A stretch of DNA of 64,000 nt from Halomonas socia (GTDB lineage Bacteria > Pseudomonadota > Gammaproteobacteria > Pseudomonadales > Halomonadaceae). The notes below the pieces were generated by a model. That model saw only the letters and a program-made list of their open reading frames with translations. It made no database searches and was not told where the DNA came from. Both the position numbers and the translations under genes were made by a program. Numbering within the stretch: position 1 is the stretch's first letter; every line of letters starts with the position of its first letter. Below, in pieces: positions 35,349 through 45,548 of this stretch. The stretch covers positions 4,526,001 through 4,590,000 of the forward strand of contig NZ_CP048812.1 in assembly GCF_010977575.1 (NCBI RefSeq), in the 5' to 3' direction.

Positions 35349-36449
35349 TCAGCCGTCATGATACCGTCTCGGGACCCTCGGCAGCACCCCGGTAAGCAGC
35401 GTATAGCTGATCGTGGCACAGTGACGCGCCACCTCGTCCACCGACAACAGCGCGCCGTTGCTCGCCCGCCCCCACAGCACCACCTCGCTGCCGATATCGG
35501 CGTCGGCAACGTCGGTCACATCCACCGTCAGCATGTCCATTGACACCTTGCCTGCAATGGCGCAGCGCTGGCCATTGACCAGCACTGGGGTACCGTCCTC
35601 GGAGTGACGGTCGTAGCCATCGCCGTAGCCGGCGGCCACCACCGCGATCCGCGTTGGCCGCGACGCGCGCCAGCGTCCGCCGTAGCCCACCGGTTCACCG
35701 CTGGCCAACTCGCGCAGGGCAATGATCTCGGAGCGTAGCGTCATCACCGGCGCCAGGCGGCGGCTGGCATCGCTGGCCGCCTCCAGCGGGTCGCTGCCGT
35801 AGAGCATCACCCCGGGGCGATTCCAGGCGCCGTGGGCCTCGGGCCAGGCCAGCGTGGCCGGCGAGTTGGCCAGGCAGGTCGGCGCATCCAGCTCATCGGC
35901 AAGCGCCGTCACCACGCCGAGCTGGCGCTGAAAATAGCCGGGATCGAGGCTGTCGGCGGTGGCGAAGTGGCTCATCAGGTGCAGATCGCAGACCCGGTCA
36001 TCGGCGGCGGCGAGCCGTGCCCACTGGGCGGCCAACTGCTCGGGGGGAAACCCCAGCCGATGCATCCCCGAGTCGACCTTGACCCACACCGGCAGCGGCC
36101 GCGCCGGACGATAGGCGAGCAGCGCATCGACCTGCCAGGCGCTGTGCACCGCGCTCCACAGCCCGAGAGCCTCGATGCGCTCGAGTTCGGCGGCCTCGAA
36201 GAAGCCCTCGAGCAGCATGATCGGCGTCTCGATGCCCGCCGCGCGAAGCGCCTCGGCCTCCTCGATACAGGCCACCGCCAGCGCCGGTGCCACGTCGGCC
36301 AGCGCCCTGGCACAGGGCACCAGGCCGTGGCCGTAGGCATCGGCCTTGAGCACCGCGATGGCGCGACTGTGGGGCGCCAGGTCACGGGCCAGGCAGTAGT
36401 TGTGACGCAGCGCGTCGAGATCGATGTCGGCAATCAGCGGGCGGGCCAT
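35349..36449 (-). CDS. alr: alanine racemase
   Basis: A 366-residue PLP enzyme that makes D-alanine for peptidoglycan. The PLP-lysine segment is AIAVLKADAYGHGLVPCA, the C-terminal catalytic Tyr lies in VGYGGRWRASRP, and AGYGDGYDRH and KVSMDMLTVDVTDV are family signatures. The ATG at 36449 opens MARPLIADIDLDALRHNY as in other Alr proteins; an upstream ATG would add 15 residues. Whether it is the biosynthetic Alr or catabolic DadX type is not settled; no dadA is adjacent. Confidence 0.95.
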   Translation of the reverse strand: MARPLIADIDLDALRHNYCLARDLAPHSRAIAVLKADAYGHGLVPCARALADVAPALAVACIEEAEALRAAGIETPIMLLEGFFEAAELERIEALGLWSAVHSAWQVDALLAYRPARPLPVWVKVDSGMHRLGFPPEQLAAQWARLAAADDRVCDLHLMSHFATADSLDPGYFQRQLGVVTALADELDAPTCLANSPATLAWPEAHGAWNRPGVMLYGSDPLEAASDASRRLAPVMTLRSEIIALRELASGEPVGYGGRWRASRPTRIAVVAAGYGDGYDRHSEDGTPVLVNGQRCAIAGKVSMDMLTVDVTDVADADIGSEVVLWGRASNGALLSVDEVARHCATISYTLLTGVLPRVPRRYHDG

Positions 36450-36515
36450 CGAAGACTCCAGTGCATGAAGGTAGGCGTCATGATTATTTGCCATTCACCC
36501 GACAATTACACGGAT

Positions 36516-36551
36516 AAAAACGCCATATCACGAATAATATATGGCGTTTTT
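36516..36551 (-). terminator. rho-independent terminator of tolC
   Basis: AAAAACGCCATAT (36516-36528) and ATATGGCGTTTTT (36539-36551) form a 13-base stem with T tracts on both strands, 36 bases after the tolC stop. It separates tolC from alr. Confidence 0.85.
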
Positions 36552-36586
36552 ATTTAAAATAAACTCAACTGACAATAAATACCGCG

Positions 36587-38062
36587 TCAGGAGGGTGGCG
36601 TTGGCCGCGCCCCGATATTGGTCGCCGGATCACTGCCACCCACCTCGTCCGGCAGATCGAGGGAGATACCCTGGTCGGCCTCGAGCCACTGATTCACCCC
36701 CTGAATCGCCTCGCCGTCGAGGGTCCCGGACTGCTGACGCAGCTCGAGCAGGCCCAGCACGTAATCGTAGCGCGCCTCGGCATAGTCGGCGATGGCATTG
36801 AATAGGTTCTGCTCGGCGTTGAGCACATCGACGATGTTGCGCGTCCCGACCTCATAGCCGGAGCGGGTCGCGTCCAGTGCACTCTGGTTGGAGGCGATCG
36901 CCTGGCGGCGGGCCTCGACGGTCTCCACCTCGTTGCTGACCTGGGTATACAGCGAGCGCACCTGCTGCACGGTATCGCGGCGCTGAGCCTCGAAGTCGTA
37001 CTGGCTGACCTCCAGGCCGAAGGTATTCTGACGAATCTGGGCGCTGGTGATGCCGCCGGTATAGAGCGGCACGCTGGCGCGCAGCCCCAGCTGGCTGTCG
37101 GAGTTGTAGCCGGATACGCCACTGCGATCAGTATCCGAATACTGGTAGTTGGCGAAGGCTTCGAGGGTTGGCAGGCGGCCGGCGCGGGCGATGTCGAGGT
37201 CGCTGCGCGCCACCTCGATACCGGCTTCGGCCATCATCAGCAGCGGGCTGTTGAACATCGCCATCTCTACCCAGACGTCACGCTCGGCCGGGGCCGGCGG
37301 CTCGACGGGCAGCGCATCGGAGAGGCCGTCGATACTGGCATAGCGCTGGTCGGTGAGGCGCTCGAGGGCTTCGAAGCTGATCTGCAGGGCATTCTCGGCG
37401 GCGATCCGCTGGGCCCGCGCCAAGTCGAACGAGGCCTGCGCCTCGAACACATCGGTGATTGCCGTCAGGCCGACCTCGAAGCGCTCCTCGGCTTGCTCCA
37501 GCTGGCGGCTGATGGCGGTCTCCTGGGCGCGTCGCGCCTCGAGGATATCGGCGGCGCGCAGGATCTCGAAGTAGGCAGTGGCCACATCGAACAGCAACTG
37601 CTGCTCGGCTACCTCGAGGGACAGCGCCTGCTGGCTGGTGAGCCGCTCGGCACGCTCCAACTGGGCGAAACGGCTGGCATCATACAGCGCCTGGCTGGCA
37701 TCCAGGCTCACGCTCAGTGAGTTGAAGTCCTGCTCGTCGTCGACCACCAGGCCATCGCCGATGTCGCCGGGTACATCCACCTGAGCGCCGCGCCCCTGGG
37801 TCGAGTAGGTGCGGTTGTGAGCCAGGCTGGAGCCGGCGCTGAGCTGAGGCAGCAGGCCGCCGCGCTCGACATCGCGGCCGGCGTCCACCCGCTGCAGCTC
37901 GGCCCGCGCCGAGGCGAGCCCGGCATCATTGACCAGCGCATCGCGGGCCACGGTGAGCAGATCGGTGGCCTGGGCCGGCGCCGCGGCCAGGCCGATCAGC
38001 AGCGCCAGCCAGCGCCGGGCAGGTAACAGTGAAGTGCGATTGGATGACATGGCGGTACTCAT
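36587..38062 (-). CDS. tolC: TolC-family outer-membrane efflux protein
   Basis: A 491-residue outer-membrane channel for tripartite efflux or type I secretion. A signal peptide (LALLIGLAAAPAQATD) is followed by two OEP repeats: LLTVARDALVNDAGLASARA starts the first, and the second includes YTGGITSAQIRQNTFGLEVS and GYEVGTRNIVDVLNAEQNLF, a very typical TolC segment. The length is close to E. coli TolC. The start at 38062 is preferred; 38050 is possible. No pump genes are adjacent, as is usual for tolC. Confidence 0.9.
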   Translation of the reverse strand: MSTAMSSNRTSLLPARRWLALLIGLAAAPAQATDLLTVARDALVNDAGLASARAELQRVDAGRDVERGGLLPQLSAGSSLAHNRTYSTQGRGAQVDVPGDIGDGLVVDDEQDFNSLSVSLDASQALYDASRFAQLERAERLTSQQALSLEVAEQQLLFDVATAYFEILRAADILEARRAQETAISRQLEQAEERFEVGLTAITDVFEAQASFDLARAQRIAAENALQISFEALERLTDQRYASIDGLSDALPVEPPAPAERDVWVEMAMFNSPLLMMAEAGIEVARSDLDIARAGRLPTLEAFANYQYSDTDRSGVSGYNSDSQLGLRASVPLYTGGITSAQIRQNTFGLEVSQYDFEAQRRDTVQQVRSLYTQVSNEVETVEARRQAIASNQSALDATRSGYEVGTRNIVDVLNAEQNLFNAIADYAEARYDYVLGLLELRQQSGTLDGEAIQGVNQWLEADQGISLDLPDEVGGSDPATNIGARPTPPS

Positions 38063-38170
38063 TCGATCTTTAGCGGTATGCCCCGTGTCGCTACCTAGCA
38101 GCGCATGACGGGCATGCAAAGCGTCTCTCGGCAATCATCATCGCCTGGCGAGGTGCAAATAACGTGCAAC

Positions 38171-38192
38171 GCGGGCGGCCTTGGCCGCCCGC
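38171..38192 (-). terminator. hairpin 3' of rpoS, possible terminator
   Basis: GCGGGCGGCC and GGCCGCCCGC form a ten-base GC stem 27 bases beyond the rpoS stop. The loop is two bases as written and no strong T tract follows, so confidence is moderate. Confidence 0.5.
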
Positions 38193-38218
38193 GCTATGAG
38201 CATGGTTTGCCATCACCG

Positions 38219-39199
38219 TCACTCGAAGATGGCGTCCAGCGACAATCCCTGCTTCTCGAGCATGCGCCGCAGCTTCTTGAGCGCCTCGACCTGGATCTGG
38301 CGCACCCGCTCGCGGGTCAGGCCAATTTCCTCGCCGACCTCCTCGAGGGTCGCCGCCTCGTGGCCGCGCAGGCCGAAGCGGCGCACCACCACCTCCATCT
38401 GCTTGTCGGTGAGCTCGGCCAGCCACTCGTCTACGTGCTGCTTGACGTCGACGTCGACCAGCGACGACTCGGGGCCCAGGTCGTTGTCATCGGTAAGCGT
38501 CTCGATCAGCGGCTTGTCGCTCTCGCCGCCCATCGGGTAGTCCACCGATGAGACCCGCTCGTTGAGGCCCAGCATCTTCTTGACCGTGGCCACCGGCTTG
38601 TCGAGGAAGTCGGCAATCTCCTCGGCAGTCGCCTCGTGATCGAGCTTCTGGGTCAGCTCGCGGGCGGCGCGCAGGTAGATGTTGAGTTCCTTGACCACAT
38701 GGATCGGCAGGCGGATGGTGCGCGTCTGGTTCATCAGCGCCCGCTCGATGGTCTGGCGAATCCACCAGGTGGCGTAGGTCGAGAAGCGGAAGCCGCGCTC
38801 GGGGTCGAACTTCTCCACCGCGCGGATCAGCCCGAGATTGCCCTCCTCGATCAGGTCGAGCAGCGACAGGCCACGGTTGAGATAGCGCCGGGCGATCTTG
38901 ACCACCAGGCGCAGGTTGGACTCGATCATCCGCGCCCGGCCGGCGGGGTCGCCGGCCTGGGCCAGACGACCATAGTGTACTTCTTCTTCGGGGGTCAGCA
39001 GCGGCGAAAAACCGATCTCGTTGAGGTAGATCTGGGTCGCATCGAGGCTGTGGTGATAGGTGTTTTCCTCGCGATTGAGGGCTTTTTCGAACTCCTGCTC
39101 ATCCTTGGCACTGCTCTCTTCCTCGTCATCAATGACGTCTTCGACGATTTCGACTTCGGCGTTGTCGACGTCCTGAAGATCCTGTTCGATCATGCTCAT
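38219..39199 (-). CDS. rpoS: RNA polymerase sigma factor RpoS
   Basis: The stationary-phase and general stress sigma factor, 326 residues. Region 1.2 has [20 protein letters not shown], region 2 has [20 protein letters not shown] and [19 protein letters not shown], and region 4 has [20 protein letters not shown]. The RpoS character is supported by the gene order surE-pcm-nlpD-rpoS and by the acidic N terminus. In related bacteria the main promoter lies inside nlpD. In a halophile it would govern osmotic and starvation responses. Confidence 0.97.
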   Translation of the reverse strand: MSMIEQDLQDVDNAEVEIVEDVIDDEEESSAKDEQEFEKALNREENTYHHSLDATQIYLNEIGFSPLLTPEEEVHYGRLAQAGDPAGRARMIESNLRLVVKIARRYLNRGLSLLDLIEEGNLGLIRAVEKFDPERGFRFSTYATWWIRQTIERALMNQTRTIRLPIHVVKELNIYLRAARELTQKLDHEATAEEIADFLDKPVATVKKMLGLNERVSSVDYPMGGESDKPLIETLTDDNDLGPESSLVDVDVKQHVDEWLAELTDKQMEVVVRRFGLRGHEAATLEEVGEEIGLTRERVRQIQVEALKKLRRMLEKQGLSLDAIFE

Positions 39200-39301
39200 A
39201 TCACTACCCCGTTGTGCACTGCCCGGTCATGCCGGCGACTCATCGGGCACACGAACGTGAGCCGCCGCTGTCTGTTGTTGTTGTACCGCGGGCCATCGAC
39301 A

Positions 39302-40500
39302 TCAGCGCGATGGCAAGTAATCCAGGGGGTCCTGAGGCTGGCCGTTGCGACGCACCTCGAAGTGCAGCTTGACGCCGTCGGCATCGGTATCGCCCATGGT
39401 GGCAATGACCTCACCGGCGTCGACCACATCATTCTCGGCCACGCTGAGCGTGTCGTTATGGGCATAGGCACTCAGATACTCGTCGTTGTGCTTGAGGAGA
39501 ATCAGATTGCCATAGCCTCGCACGCCACTGCCCGCGTACACCACGATGCCGGGCCCTGCTGCCTTGACAGGTTGCCCCTTTTGTCCGCCGATATCAATGC
39601 CGGCGGTGATGCTGCCACCCTCGCCGAAACGGCCAGTCAATTCGCCGTCCGCCGGCCACTGCCAGTCGACCTCGGCCACCGGTGTAAAGCTGCGTTGACT
39701 GCGTTCGCTGGAGGTGCTTTCGGCCTGGCCCGCCACTGCAGTGCCGGCATCGACGGCGTCACTCTCCTGAGTATCACCGCTGGTCGATGACGGCTGTGTG
39801 TCACTCAGCTGCGGGGCTTGCTCGGGCTCGGGCTGAGCCTCTTCTGCGCTGGCCTCGCTGGCCGCTACCGCCGCGTCACTGGGGCAGCATCACGCTCGGC
39901 CTGTTCGCGCTGGGCTTGCTCACGCGCCAGGGCCTCGCGCTCGGCCCGATCGCGTTCGCTCAAACTACCGTCGGCCCCGGGGGTCGAGTAGTCGAACAGC
40001 GGCCCCGGGGCATCGCCGGATGCCTCGCCACTGGCGGCCTGAACCGCGCCCTCGAGAGCCTCGGCGCTGGTGCCGGAATCTTCCAGCGGCTGTGCCGTAA
40101 GGCGGCGGTTACGCTCGATGGCTTCCTGGTCCGGCGCCAGCCAGCTCAGATCGCCGTCCTGCTGGTCGACAGCGCCAGTGACCTGGGCACCGCGCTGCCG
40201 CTCGCCGTCGGCGCGCGAGGCGACCTGGGCGTCCTCGGCCAGCCGCAGCTCCTGGCCCGGCTGCAGCCGGTAGGGGGGGCCGATATCGTTGAGCTGGGCC
40301 AGCTCACGAAAGTCCATGTCGTGGCGCCAGGCAATGCCATAGAGGGTATCGCCGGCCTCCACGGTGTACTGACTGGCCGGTGACTGCTCGCGGCTCATGG
40401 TCAGGTCGCGCACCTGCACGCGCTGGGTGTCTCCGCCCTGCTGCGCCGCACAACCGGTCATCGCCAGGGTCACGGCGGATACCAAAAAAACCTTACGCAT
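39302..40500 (-). CDS. nlpD: lipoprotein NlpD (LysM and LytM domains), apparent frameshift
   Basis: An envelope lipoprotein that activates amidase AmiC during septum splitting. The N-terminal part, MRKVFLVSAVTLAMTGCAAQ, has a lipobox Cys and a LysM domain (SQYTVEAGDTLYGIAW to LQPGQELRL). It stops at TRR after codon 210 or so. The C-terminal LytM domain (ITAGIDIGGQKGQPVKAAGP to KLHFEVRRNG) is in another frame. One missing G at 39881-39884 (C on the coding strand) explains this: one more base gives a continuous acidic linker. The first metal-binding His is absent, as in NlpD activators. It overlaps DUF368 by eight bases. Confidence 0.88.
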
Positions 40501-41449
40501 CGGAACCTTCCTCCTCATGCCGGCGCGCCGGGGCCTGGTTCCCTCGGCTGATCGCCAACACCAATAACAGCCCTGCCAGCATCAAGGCCAGCGCGGGGAT
40601 CAATTGTGCCGAACCACCGACGAGCACGGCATAGTCGCCGGGCAGCAGGTAGCGGTAATCCAGCGGGATCATCTGCTCGTCCGGCCCCAGCCGGTAGCTG
40701 ACCAGCTCACGCCACGGCCACAGCAGCGGCAGCGAGCCGAGAATGAAGCCGATCAGCAGCTGCAGGGTGGCAGTGTGATAGGCGTGCAACAGCCACGACA
40801 GCAGCCGTGAGAAGAAGAACAGCCCCAGCGCACAGCCGGCACCAAACTGCAGGATCAGCGTCACATCGAAGCCCCGGATACCGGCCATCACCGGGCCATA
40901 GAGCCCCATGGTCAGCAGCAGGAAACTGCCCGACACCCCGGGCAGCAGCATCGCGCTGATGGCGATCGCCCCGCCCACCACCAGCATCAGGTAGTCGGCG
41001 CCGAGCAGGTTGATCAGCGGCATCAACGCCGGCAGGCCCTTGGCCAGCAGCAGCCCTGCCGCCAGCGGCAGGATATGCCACAGCCGCCAGTCCGGCAGAT
41101 TACGGCTCACCACCCAGGCCGAGGCGGCGACCAGGCCGAAGAAGAAGGCGTCCAGCAGCACTGGCTGCTCCTCCATCAGCCACACCACCAGGTGTGCAAC
41201 GCTGAACAGGCTCGCGGCGATGCCCAGCACCAGCGGAATCACAAAGCCCAGGTTGAGATGGCTGGCGAGCTGCGCCAGGCCACCGCGCCGCCAGGCAACG
41301 AAGGCGCTGGGGCCGAACTGCTTGATCGAATCAATCAGCTCCTCATAGATGCCGGTGACGAAGGCGATGGTGCCACCGGACACGCCGGGCACCGCATCGG
41401 CCGCCCCCATGCCGGCGCCCTTGAGAAAAATCGAGGTGTGGCGCTTCAA
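40493..41449 (-). CDS. DUF368 family membrane protein
   Basis: A 318-residue polytopic membrane protein. Its N terminus, HTSIFLKGAGMGAADAVPGV, and the repeat-like LLPGVSGSFLLLTMGLYGPV are DUF368 signatures; the family has recently been linked to undecaprenyl phosphate recycling (PopT type). The start is a TTG at 41449 overlapping the pcm stop, with GGAG eight bases upstream; the nearest ATG would remove conserved residues. It sits between pcm and nlpD, an arrangement seen in several gammaproteobacteria. Confidence 0.88.
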   Translation of the reverse strand: MKRHTSIFLKGAGMGAADAVPGVSGGTIAFVTGIYEELIDSIKQFGPSAFVAWRRGGLAQLASHLNLGFVIPLVLGIAASLFSVAHLVVWLMEEQPVLLDAFFFGLVAASAWVVSRNLPDWRLWHILPLAAGLLLAKGLPALMPLINLLGADYLMLVVGGAIAISAMLLPGVSGSFLLLTMGLYGPVMAGIRGFDVTLILQFGAGCALGLFFFSRLLSWLLHAYHTATLQLLIGFILGSLPLLWPWRELVSYRLGPDEQMIPLDYRYLLPGDYAVLVGGSAQLIPALALMLAGLLLVLAISRGNQAPARRHEEEGSDA

Positions 41450-42126
41450 CGAATGACTCCTTCCAGCAGCGGCACGAAGCGTACCCCTTCGAGCCGCTGG
41501 TAATCGAATCGTGCCCCGCGCCGGCGCACCCGGGTCAACCATTGACGACCGTCGGGTGCCTCCAGCGGGGCAATCAGAATGCCGCCATCGGCCAATTGGG
41601 CCAGCAGCGCCTCGGGTAGCTCGCTGGCGCAGGCGGTCAGCAGAATGGCGTCATAGGGCGCCGCCTCGGGCCAGCCATGACCGCCGTCGGCAAGCCGCAA
41701 ACGCACGTTGCTGGCATTCAGCCAGCGCAGTCGCACAGCGGCACGCTGGTGCAGGGCGCGAATGCGCTCCACCGACCACAGCAGCGGCACCAGCCGCGAC
41801 AGGATCAGCGTCTGATAGCCGGAGCCGGTGCCGATCTCGAGTACCCGCTGCGGCGCCTCGGCCACCACCAGCTCGGTCATGCGCGCCACCATCCACGGCT
41901 GCGACAGCGTCTGGCCGTGGCCGATGGGCAGCGCGGTATCCTCGTAGGCGCGATGCGCCAGCGCCTCGTCGAGGAACAGGTGACGCGGCTCGCGGCCGAT
42001 CACCTCGAGCACCTCGAGGTCGTCGATGCCGGACGCCGCCAGGCGCGCCACCAGCCGGTCGCGGGTGCGCTGCGAGGTCATGCCGACGCCCAGCAGCCTG
42101 TCTCGGCTCAAATCAGGTGAGTGCAT
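41446..42126 (-). CDS. pcm: protein-L-isoaspartate O-methyltransferase
   Basis: A 226-residue SAM-dependent enzyme that repairs isoaspartyl residues in aged proteins. The family signatures [38 protein letters not shown] and the SAM loop [18 protein letters not shown] are present. The ATG at 42126 lies inside the end of surE, giving a 14-base overlap, as in the usual surE-pcm operon. It ends in a TTGA overlap with DUF368. Confidence 0.95.
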   Translation of the reverse strand: MHSPDLSRDRLLGVGMTSQRTRDRLVARLAASGIDDLEVLEVIGREPRHLFLDEALAHRAYEDTALPIGHGQTLSQPWMVARMTELVVAEAPQRVLEIGTGSGYQTLILSRLVPLLWSVERIRALHQRAAVRLRWLNASNVRLRLADGGHGWPEAAPYDAILLTACASELPEALLAQLADGGILIAPLEAPDGRQWLTRVRRRGARFDYQRLEGVRFVPLLEGVIR

Positions 42127-42859
42127 CCAGCCAGCCTTGAACGTCTTCACGTGCCGCATGCCGAGTCAGATCGGTGTGTAGCGGCGTAATCGACACATAG
42201 CCCGCCTCAACGGCGGCAAAGTCGGTATCCGGTCCATCATCGGCATTCTCGCCCGCCGCCGCAATCCAGTAACGCACACGGCCGCGCGGATCCTCGACCT
42301 TCATCGGCCGCGCGGCGGGGCCGCGAAAGCCCATCCGGGTGACCTTGAAGCCGCGGATCTCCTCCCACGGCAGGTCCGGCACATTGACGTTGAGCAGGCT
42401 GCGCGGCGGCAGCGACAGCTGCTCGGCACCGCCGATCAGGCTCGCCGCGACCCGCCCGGCAGTTTCGAAGTAGCGGGTGCCGACCAGCGACATGGCAATT
42501 GCCGTCATGCCCAGGTTGCGCCCCTCCATGGCCGCCGCCACGGTGCCCGAATAGAGCACGTCGTCGCCCAGGTTGCCGCCGTGGTTGATGCCCGACACCA
42601 CCAGGTCGGGTTTATCGTCCCACACCCCGTTGACGCCGAGGTAAACGCAGTCGGCAGGCGTGCCATCGACGCTGTAGAAGCCATTATCCATGGCGTTGAG
42701 CGCCAGCGGCCGGCTCAGCGTCAACGAATTGCTGGCACCGCTCTTGTCGCGGTCCGGGGCCACCACCCGCAGCCGGGCATGCTGGCTCAGCGCCTGATAG
42801 AGGGCATGCAGACCTGGCGCATGCACCCCGTCGTCGTTGGACAGTAATAGTTTGCGCAT
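42113..42859 (-). CDS. surE: 5'/3'-nucleotidase SurE
   Basis: A 248-residue metal-dependent nucleotidase with stationary-phase survival roles. It opens [20 protein letters not shown] with the metal-binding NDDG motif, then [17 protein letters not shown] and [20 protein letters not shown] with the remaining ligands. Length is typical. It is 32 bases after truD and overlaps pcm. The ATG at 42859 gives the standard N terminus. Confidence 0.97.
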   Translation of the reverse strand: MRKLLLSNDDGVHAPGLHALYQALSQHARLRVVAPDRDKSGASNSLTLSRPLALNAMDNGFYSVDGTPADCVYLGVNGVWDDKPDLVVSGINHGGNLGDDVLYSGTVAAAMEGRNLGMTAIAMSLVGTRYFETAGRVAASLIGGAEQLSLPPRSLLNVNVPDLPWEEIRGFKVTRMGFRGPAARPMKVEDPRGRVRYWIAAAGENADDGPDTDFAAVEAGYVSITPLHTDLTRHAAREDVQGWLDALT

Positions 42860-42891
42860 TGCGCTCTCCCGCTGGCGGTGGTGGTCGAATG

Positions 42892-43938
42892 TCATAGGCT
42901 AGAATGGTCAATCAGCTCGCGCAGCACCGCGGTGGCAAAGGCACCCCGCGGCAGCGCAAAACCCAGCGTCAGCGTGCCCGCATCATACATCAGACTCGGC
43001 TCACCAAGCCGCACGCGCAGCGCCCGGCGCCCCATGCGCACCCCGGCGCGCACCAGTCCCTCGGCGAGCGCCGCCTCCTCGGCGATCACGGCCTGCTCAT
43101 GGGCCAGCGCCGCGGCGCTAGTGGCCGCCGTCCCGGTGCCCCACAGCGCACCGCTGGGATGCACGTCGAGCCGCCGCGCACGCTCGAGCAGCGCAGCGTC
43201 GACGCCGTCGCTGGCAAACTGGCTGGCACTGCCGTCGAGCACCAGCAGCTCGCCGTCAAGCGGCGTGTCCCAGTCGCCGGCGGCGATACGCCGCGCCAGC
43301 AGCTGATTGAAGAGGTAGCTGCGCGCCGCGGAGAGCAACATGCCTTCGCGGTCGTGGCGCTTGCGCCAGCCCTTGGCCAGGATCGCTCGCGCCTTGGCCA
43401 GGTTACGGCCCTCGGGACCGAAACGCTGGGGGCCAAAATAGTTGGGCACGCCGGTCTCGACCAGCCGCTGCCAGCGCGCCTCGAGCCGCGGGTCGTCGAC
43501 CACCGCGCCGCTCAGGCGCAATGTGAAGCGGTTGGCGCGGTGCACCCCGCGCTTGAGCTTGCGCGGATGGCGGCGCTGCTCGAGCAGCGCCAGCGGCGCG
43601 TCTGACAGCCGTTCGGCGAGGTCGGCGGGCACCTCTCGCCCGGGCAGGTGGACCGACAGCCACTGGCGGGTCACCGCCACGCGATCCTTCATGCCGGCAT
43701 AGCCGATGTCGCGCGGCGTGACCTCGCAGGCCCGCGCCAAGCGCCGTGCCAGCTCAAGGGTGCTGAGGTCGCGCTTCTCGACCCACAGCCAGAGGTGCTC
43801 CCCCTGGCCTTCGGGGGCGAAGTCGAGGCACTCCTCGACCACGAAATCTTCGGGTGCTGCACGATACTCGCCGGGCACTGGCGTGCCGAACTCGGCATCG
43901 AGCACCCGCGGCCAGGCCGGGGGCCAGGATTCATGCAT
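42892..43938 (-). CDS. truD: tRNA pseudouridine(13) synthase TruD
   Basis: A 348-residue enzyme that makes pseudouridine 13 in tRNA-Glu. The catalytic Asp lies in [40 protein letters not shown] and [12 protein letters not shown] are further TruD marks. The gene overlaps ispF by eight bases, and ATGs at 43938 and 43944 are both possible. The ispD-ispF-truD-surE-pcm order is conserved in gammaproteobacteria. Confidence 0.95.
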   Translation of the reverse strand: MHESWPPAWPRVLDAEFGTPVPGEYRAAPEDFVVEECLDFAPEGQGEHLWLWVEKRDLSTLELARRLARACEVTPRDIGYAGMKDRVAVTRQWLSVHLPGREVPADLAERLSDAPLALLEQRRHPRKLKRGVHRANRFTLRLSGAVVDDPRLEARWQRLVETGVPNYFGPQRFGPEGRNLAKARAILAKGWRKRHDREGMLLSAARSYLFNQLLARRIAAGDWDTPLDGELLVLDGSASQFASDGVDAALLERARRLDVHPSGALWGTGTAATSAAALAHEQAVIAEEAALAEGLVRAGVRMGRRALRVRLGEPSLMYDAGTLTLGFALPRGAFATAVLRELIDHSSL

Positions 43939-44422
43939 CGCCATTATCACCCATCAGCAGTACTACCGCCTCGGCGGCGATGCCTTCGCCGCGGCCGGTA
44001 AAGCCAAGCCGCTCGGTGGTGGTGGCCTTGACATTGACCGCCGCCGGCGCGACGCCGAGGTCGGCGGCGATATTGGCAGCCATGGCTGCGACATGCGGCG
44101 CCATCTTGGGCGCCTGGGCCATCAGCGTGGCATCGAGGTTGCCGACCCGATAGCCGGCGTCGCGCACCATGCCCATCACCTGGCACAGCAGCTCTCGGCT
44201 GTCGGCGCCGGCGAAGGCCGGGTCGGTGTCGGGGAAGTGGCGGCCGATGTCGCCCAGCGCGCAGGCGCCGAGCAGCGCGTCACTGATCGCGTGCAGCAGC
44301 ACGTCGCCGTCGGAGTGGGCGACGAAACCGTGGTCGAAGGGAATCCGCACCCCGCCGATGATCAGGTGGTCGCCCTCGCCGAAGCGGTGGACATCGAAGC
44401 CGTGGCCGATACGCAGAGTCAT
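43931..44422 (-). CDS. ispF: 2-C-methyl-D-erythritol 2,4-cyclodiphosphate synthase
   Basis: A 163-residue enzyme of the MEP isoprenoid pathway. It opens [20 protein letters not shown] with the zinc Asp and His ligands, then [19 protein letters not shown] and HFPDTDPAF, and closes with [20 protein letters not shown]. It overlaps ispD by four bases, so the two successive MEP-pathway enzymes are coupled. Length and motifs are standard. Confidence 0.97.
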   Translation of the reverse strand: MTLRIGHGFDVHRFGEGDHLIIGGVRIPFDHGFVAHSDGDVLLHAISDALLGACALGDIGRHFPDTDPAFAGADSRELLCQVMGMVRDAGYRVGNLDATLMAQAPKMAPHVAAMAANIAADLGVAPAAVNVKATTTERLGFTGRGEGIAAEAVVLLMGDNGDA

Positions 44423-45129
44423 GACAGTGCCTTGTGCTGCGCCGCCTGGGCGGCGAGGATCTGCTCGGCCAGCGCCAGGTCGTCGGGATGGGTAATCTTG
44501 AGATTGTCGCGGCGCCCCGCCACCAGCCGTGGCGCGAGGCCCATGGACTCAAGCGCTGCGGCCTCGTCGGTTGGCGCCACTCCGCGTGCTCGAGACGCAG
44601 CGAAGGCATCGCAGAGCAGACGGTAGCGCGCACCCTGGGGCGTCAGCGCATGCCACAGCGCATCGCGAGGCTCGGTACGCGCGACCCGGCCATCCACCGC
44701 GGCGCGTTTCATGGTATCGGCCACCGGCACGGCCAGCAGTGCGCCGTCGGGCTCATCAGTTAGCGCCGCCTGCAGGCGAGCCAGGTCGTCGACGCTCACG
44801 CAGGGCCGGGCGGCGTCGTGCACCAGCACCGTATCGTCCGCACCGGCCTCGGCGGTGATTGCCGTCAGCGCGGCGACTACCGACTCGGCCCGCTCGGCGC
44901 CGCCGTCGATGCGGCGCCAGTCGACGAACGGCACCATGGCGGCATCGAAGTAAATATCGTCGCGGGCCAGGCACAGGCACAGCGTGGCCGTGGGAAAGGC
45001 TGCATGCAGCCGCGCCAGGGTCTGGGCCAGCACCGTGCTGCCGGCCAGCGGCAGATACTGCTTGGGGCACTCGGCGGCCATGCGCCGCCCTACCCCGGCG
45101 GCCGGCACGATCAGCCACAGCCGACTCAT
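44419..45129 (-). CDS. ispD: 2-C-methyl-D-erythritol 4-phosphate cytidylyltransferase
   Basis: A 236-residue enzyme that attaches CMP to MEP. The nucleotide-binding opening [38 protein letters not shown] and the dimer-arm region [20 protein letters not shown] match the family. It overlaps ftsB and ispF by four bases on each side, giving an ftsB-ispD-ispF run as in E. coli. Confidence 0.97.
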   Translation of the reverse strand: MSRLWLIVPAAGVGRRMAAECPKQYLPLAGSTVLAQTLARLHAAFPTATLCLCLARDDIYFDAAMVPFVDWRRIDGGAERAESVVAALTAITAEAGADDTVLVHDAARPCVSVDDLARLQAALTDEPDGALLAVPVADTMKRAAVDGRVARTEPRDALWHALTPQGARYRLLCDAFAASRARGVAPTDEAAALESMGLAPRLVAGRRDNLKITHPDDLALAEQILAAQAAQHKALS

Positions 45130-45473
45130 GGCGCGCCCTCTTCGCCGGCCTGGGTGGCCGACTGCAGGGCACGCTGCTCGACGATGGCGCTCTCGGCCAC
45201 GACGCCCGGCACCCAGTAGAACTGCTCGTCGGCGCGCACCATGCCGATGTCGCTGCGCCCGCGCTCCTCAATGGCATCGAGGCCGGTCTGCAGGTCGATG
45301 ACCTCGGCGGCGAGCCGCGCATTGCGCGCGCGCAGCGGCACGTTCTGCGCTTCCAGCGCGTCGGCGCGAGCGCGAATATCGGCAAGCTCCGCCACGCCGC
45401 CATCGCCGAACCACAGCTGATACTGCAGCAGCGCGGTAAGGCCGACCAGCACGATGGCGAGCCACTTGAGCAT
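45126..45473 (-). CDS. ftsB: cell division protein FtsB
   Basis: A 115-residue bitopic membrane protein of the FtsQLB divisome subcomplex. A single N-terminal helix (WLAIVLVGLTALLQYQLWFG) is followed by a coiled coil (IRARADALEAQNVPLRARNA) and the conserved DAIEERGRSDIGMVRADEQF segment. It leads the ispD-ispF run. The eno gene often found upstream is not here; a GNAT-like gene is. Confidence 0.94.
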   Translation of the reverse strand: MLKWLAIVLVGLTALLQYQLWFGDGGVAELADIRARADALEAQNVPLRARNARLAAEVIDLQTGLDAIEERGRSDIGMVRADEQFYWVPGVVAESAIVEQRALQSATQAGEEGAP

Positions 45474-45548
45474 CGGGTCATCCTGTCACGAAATAGTGGC
45501 CGGCATTATGCCACCAACGCCACCGCTACCGCGACCCGCGCGGGCTGT

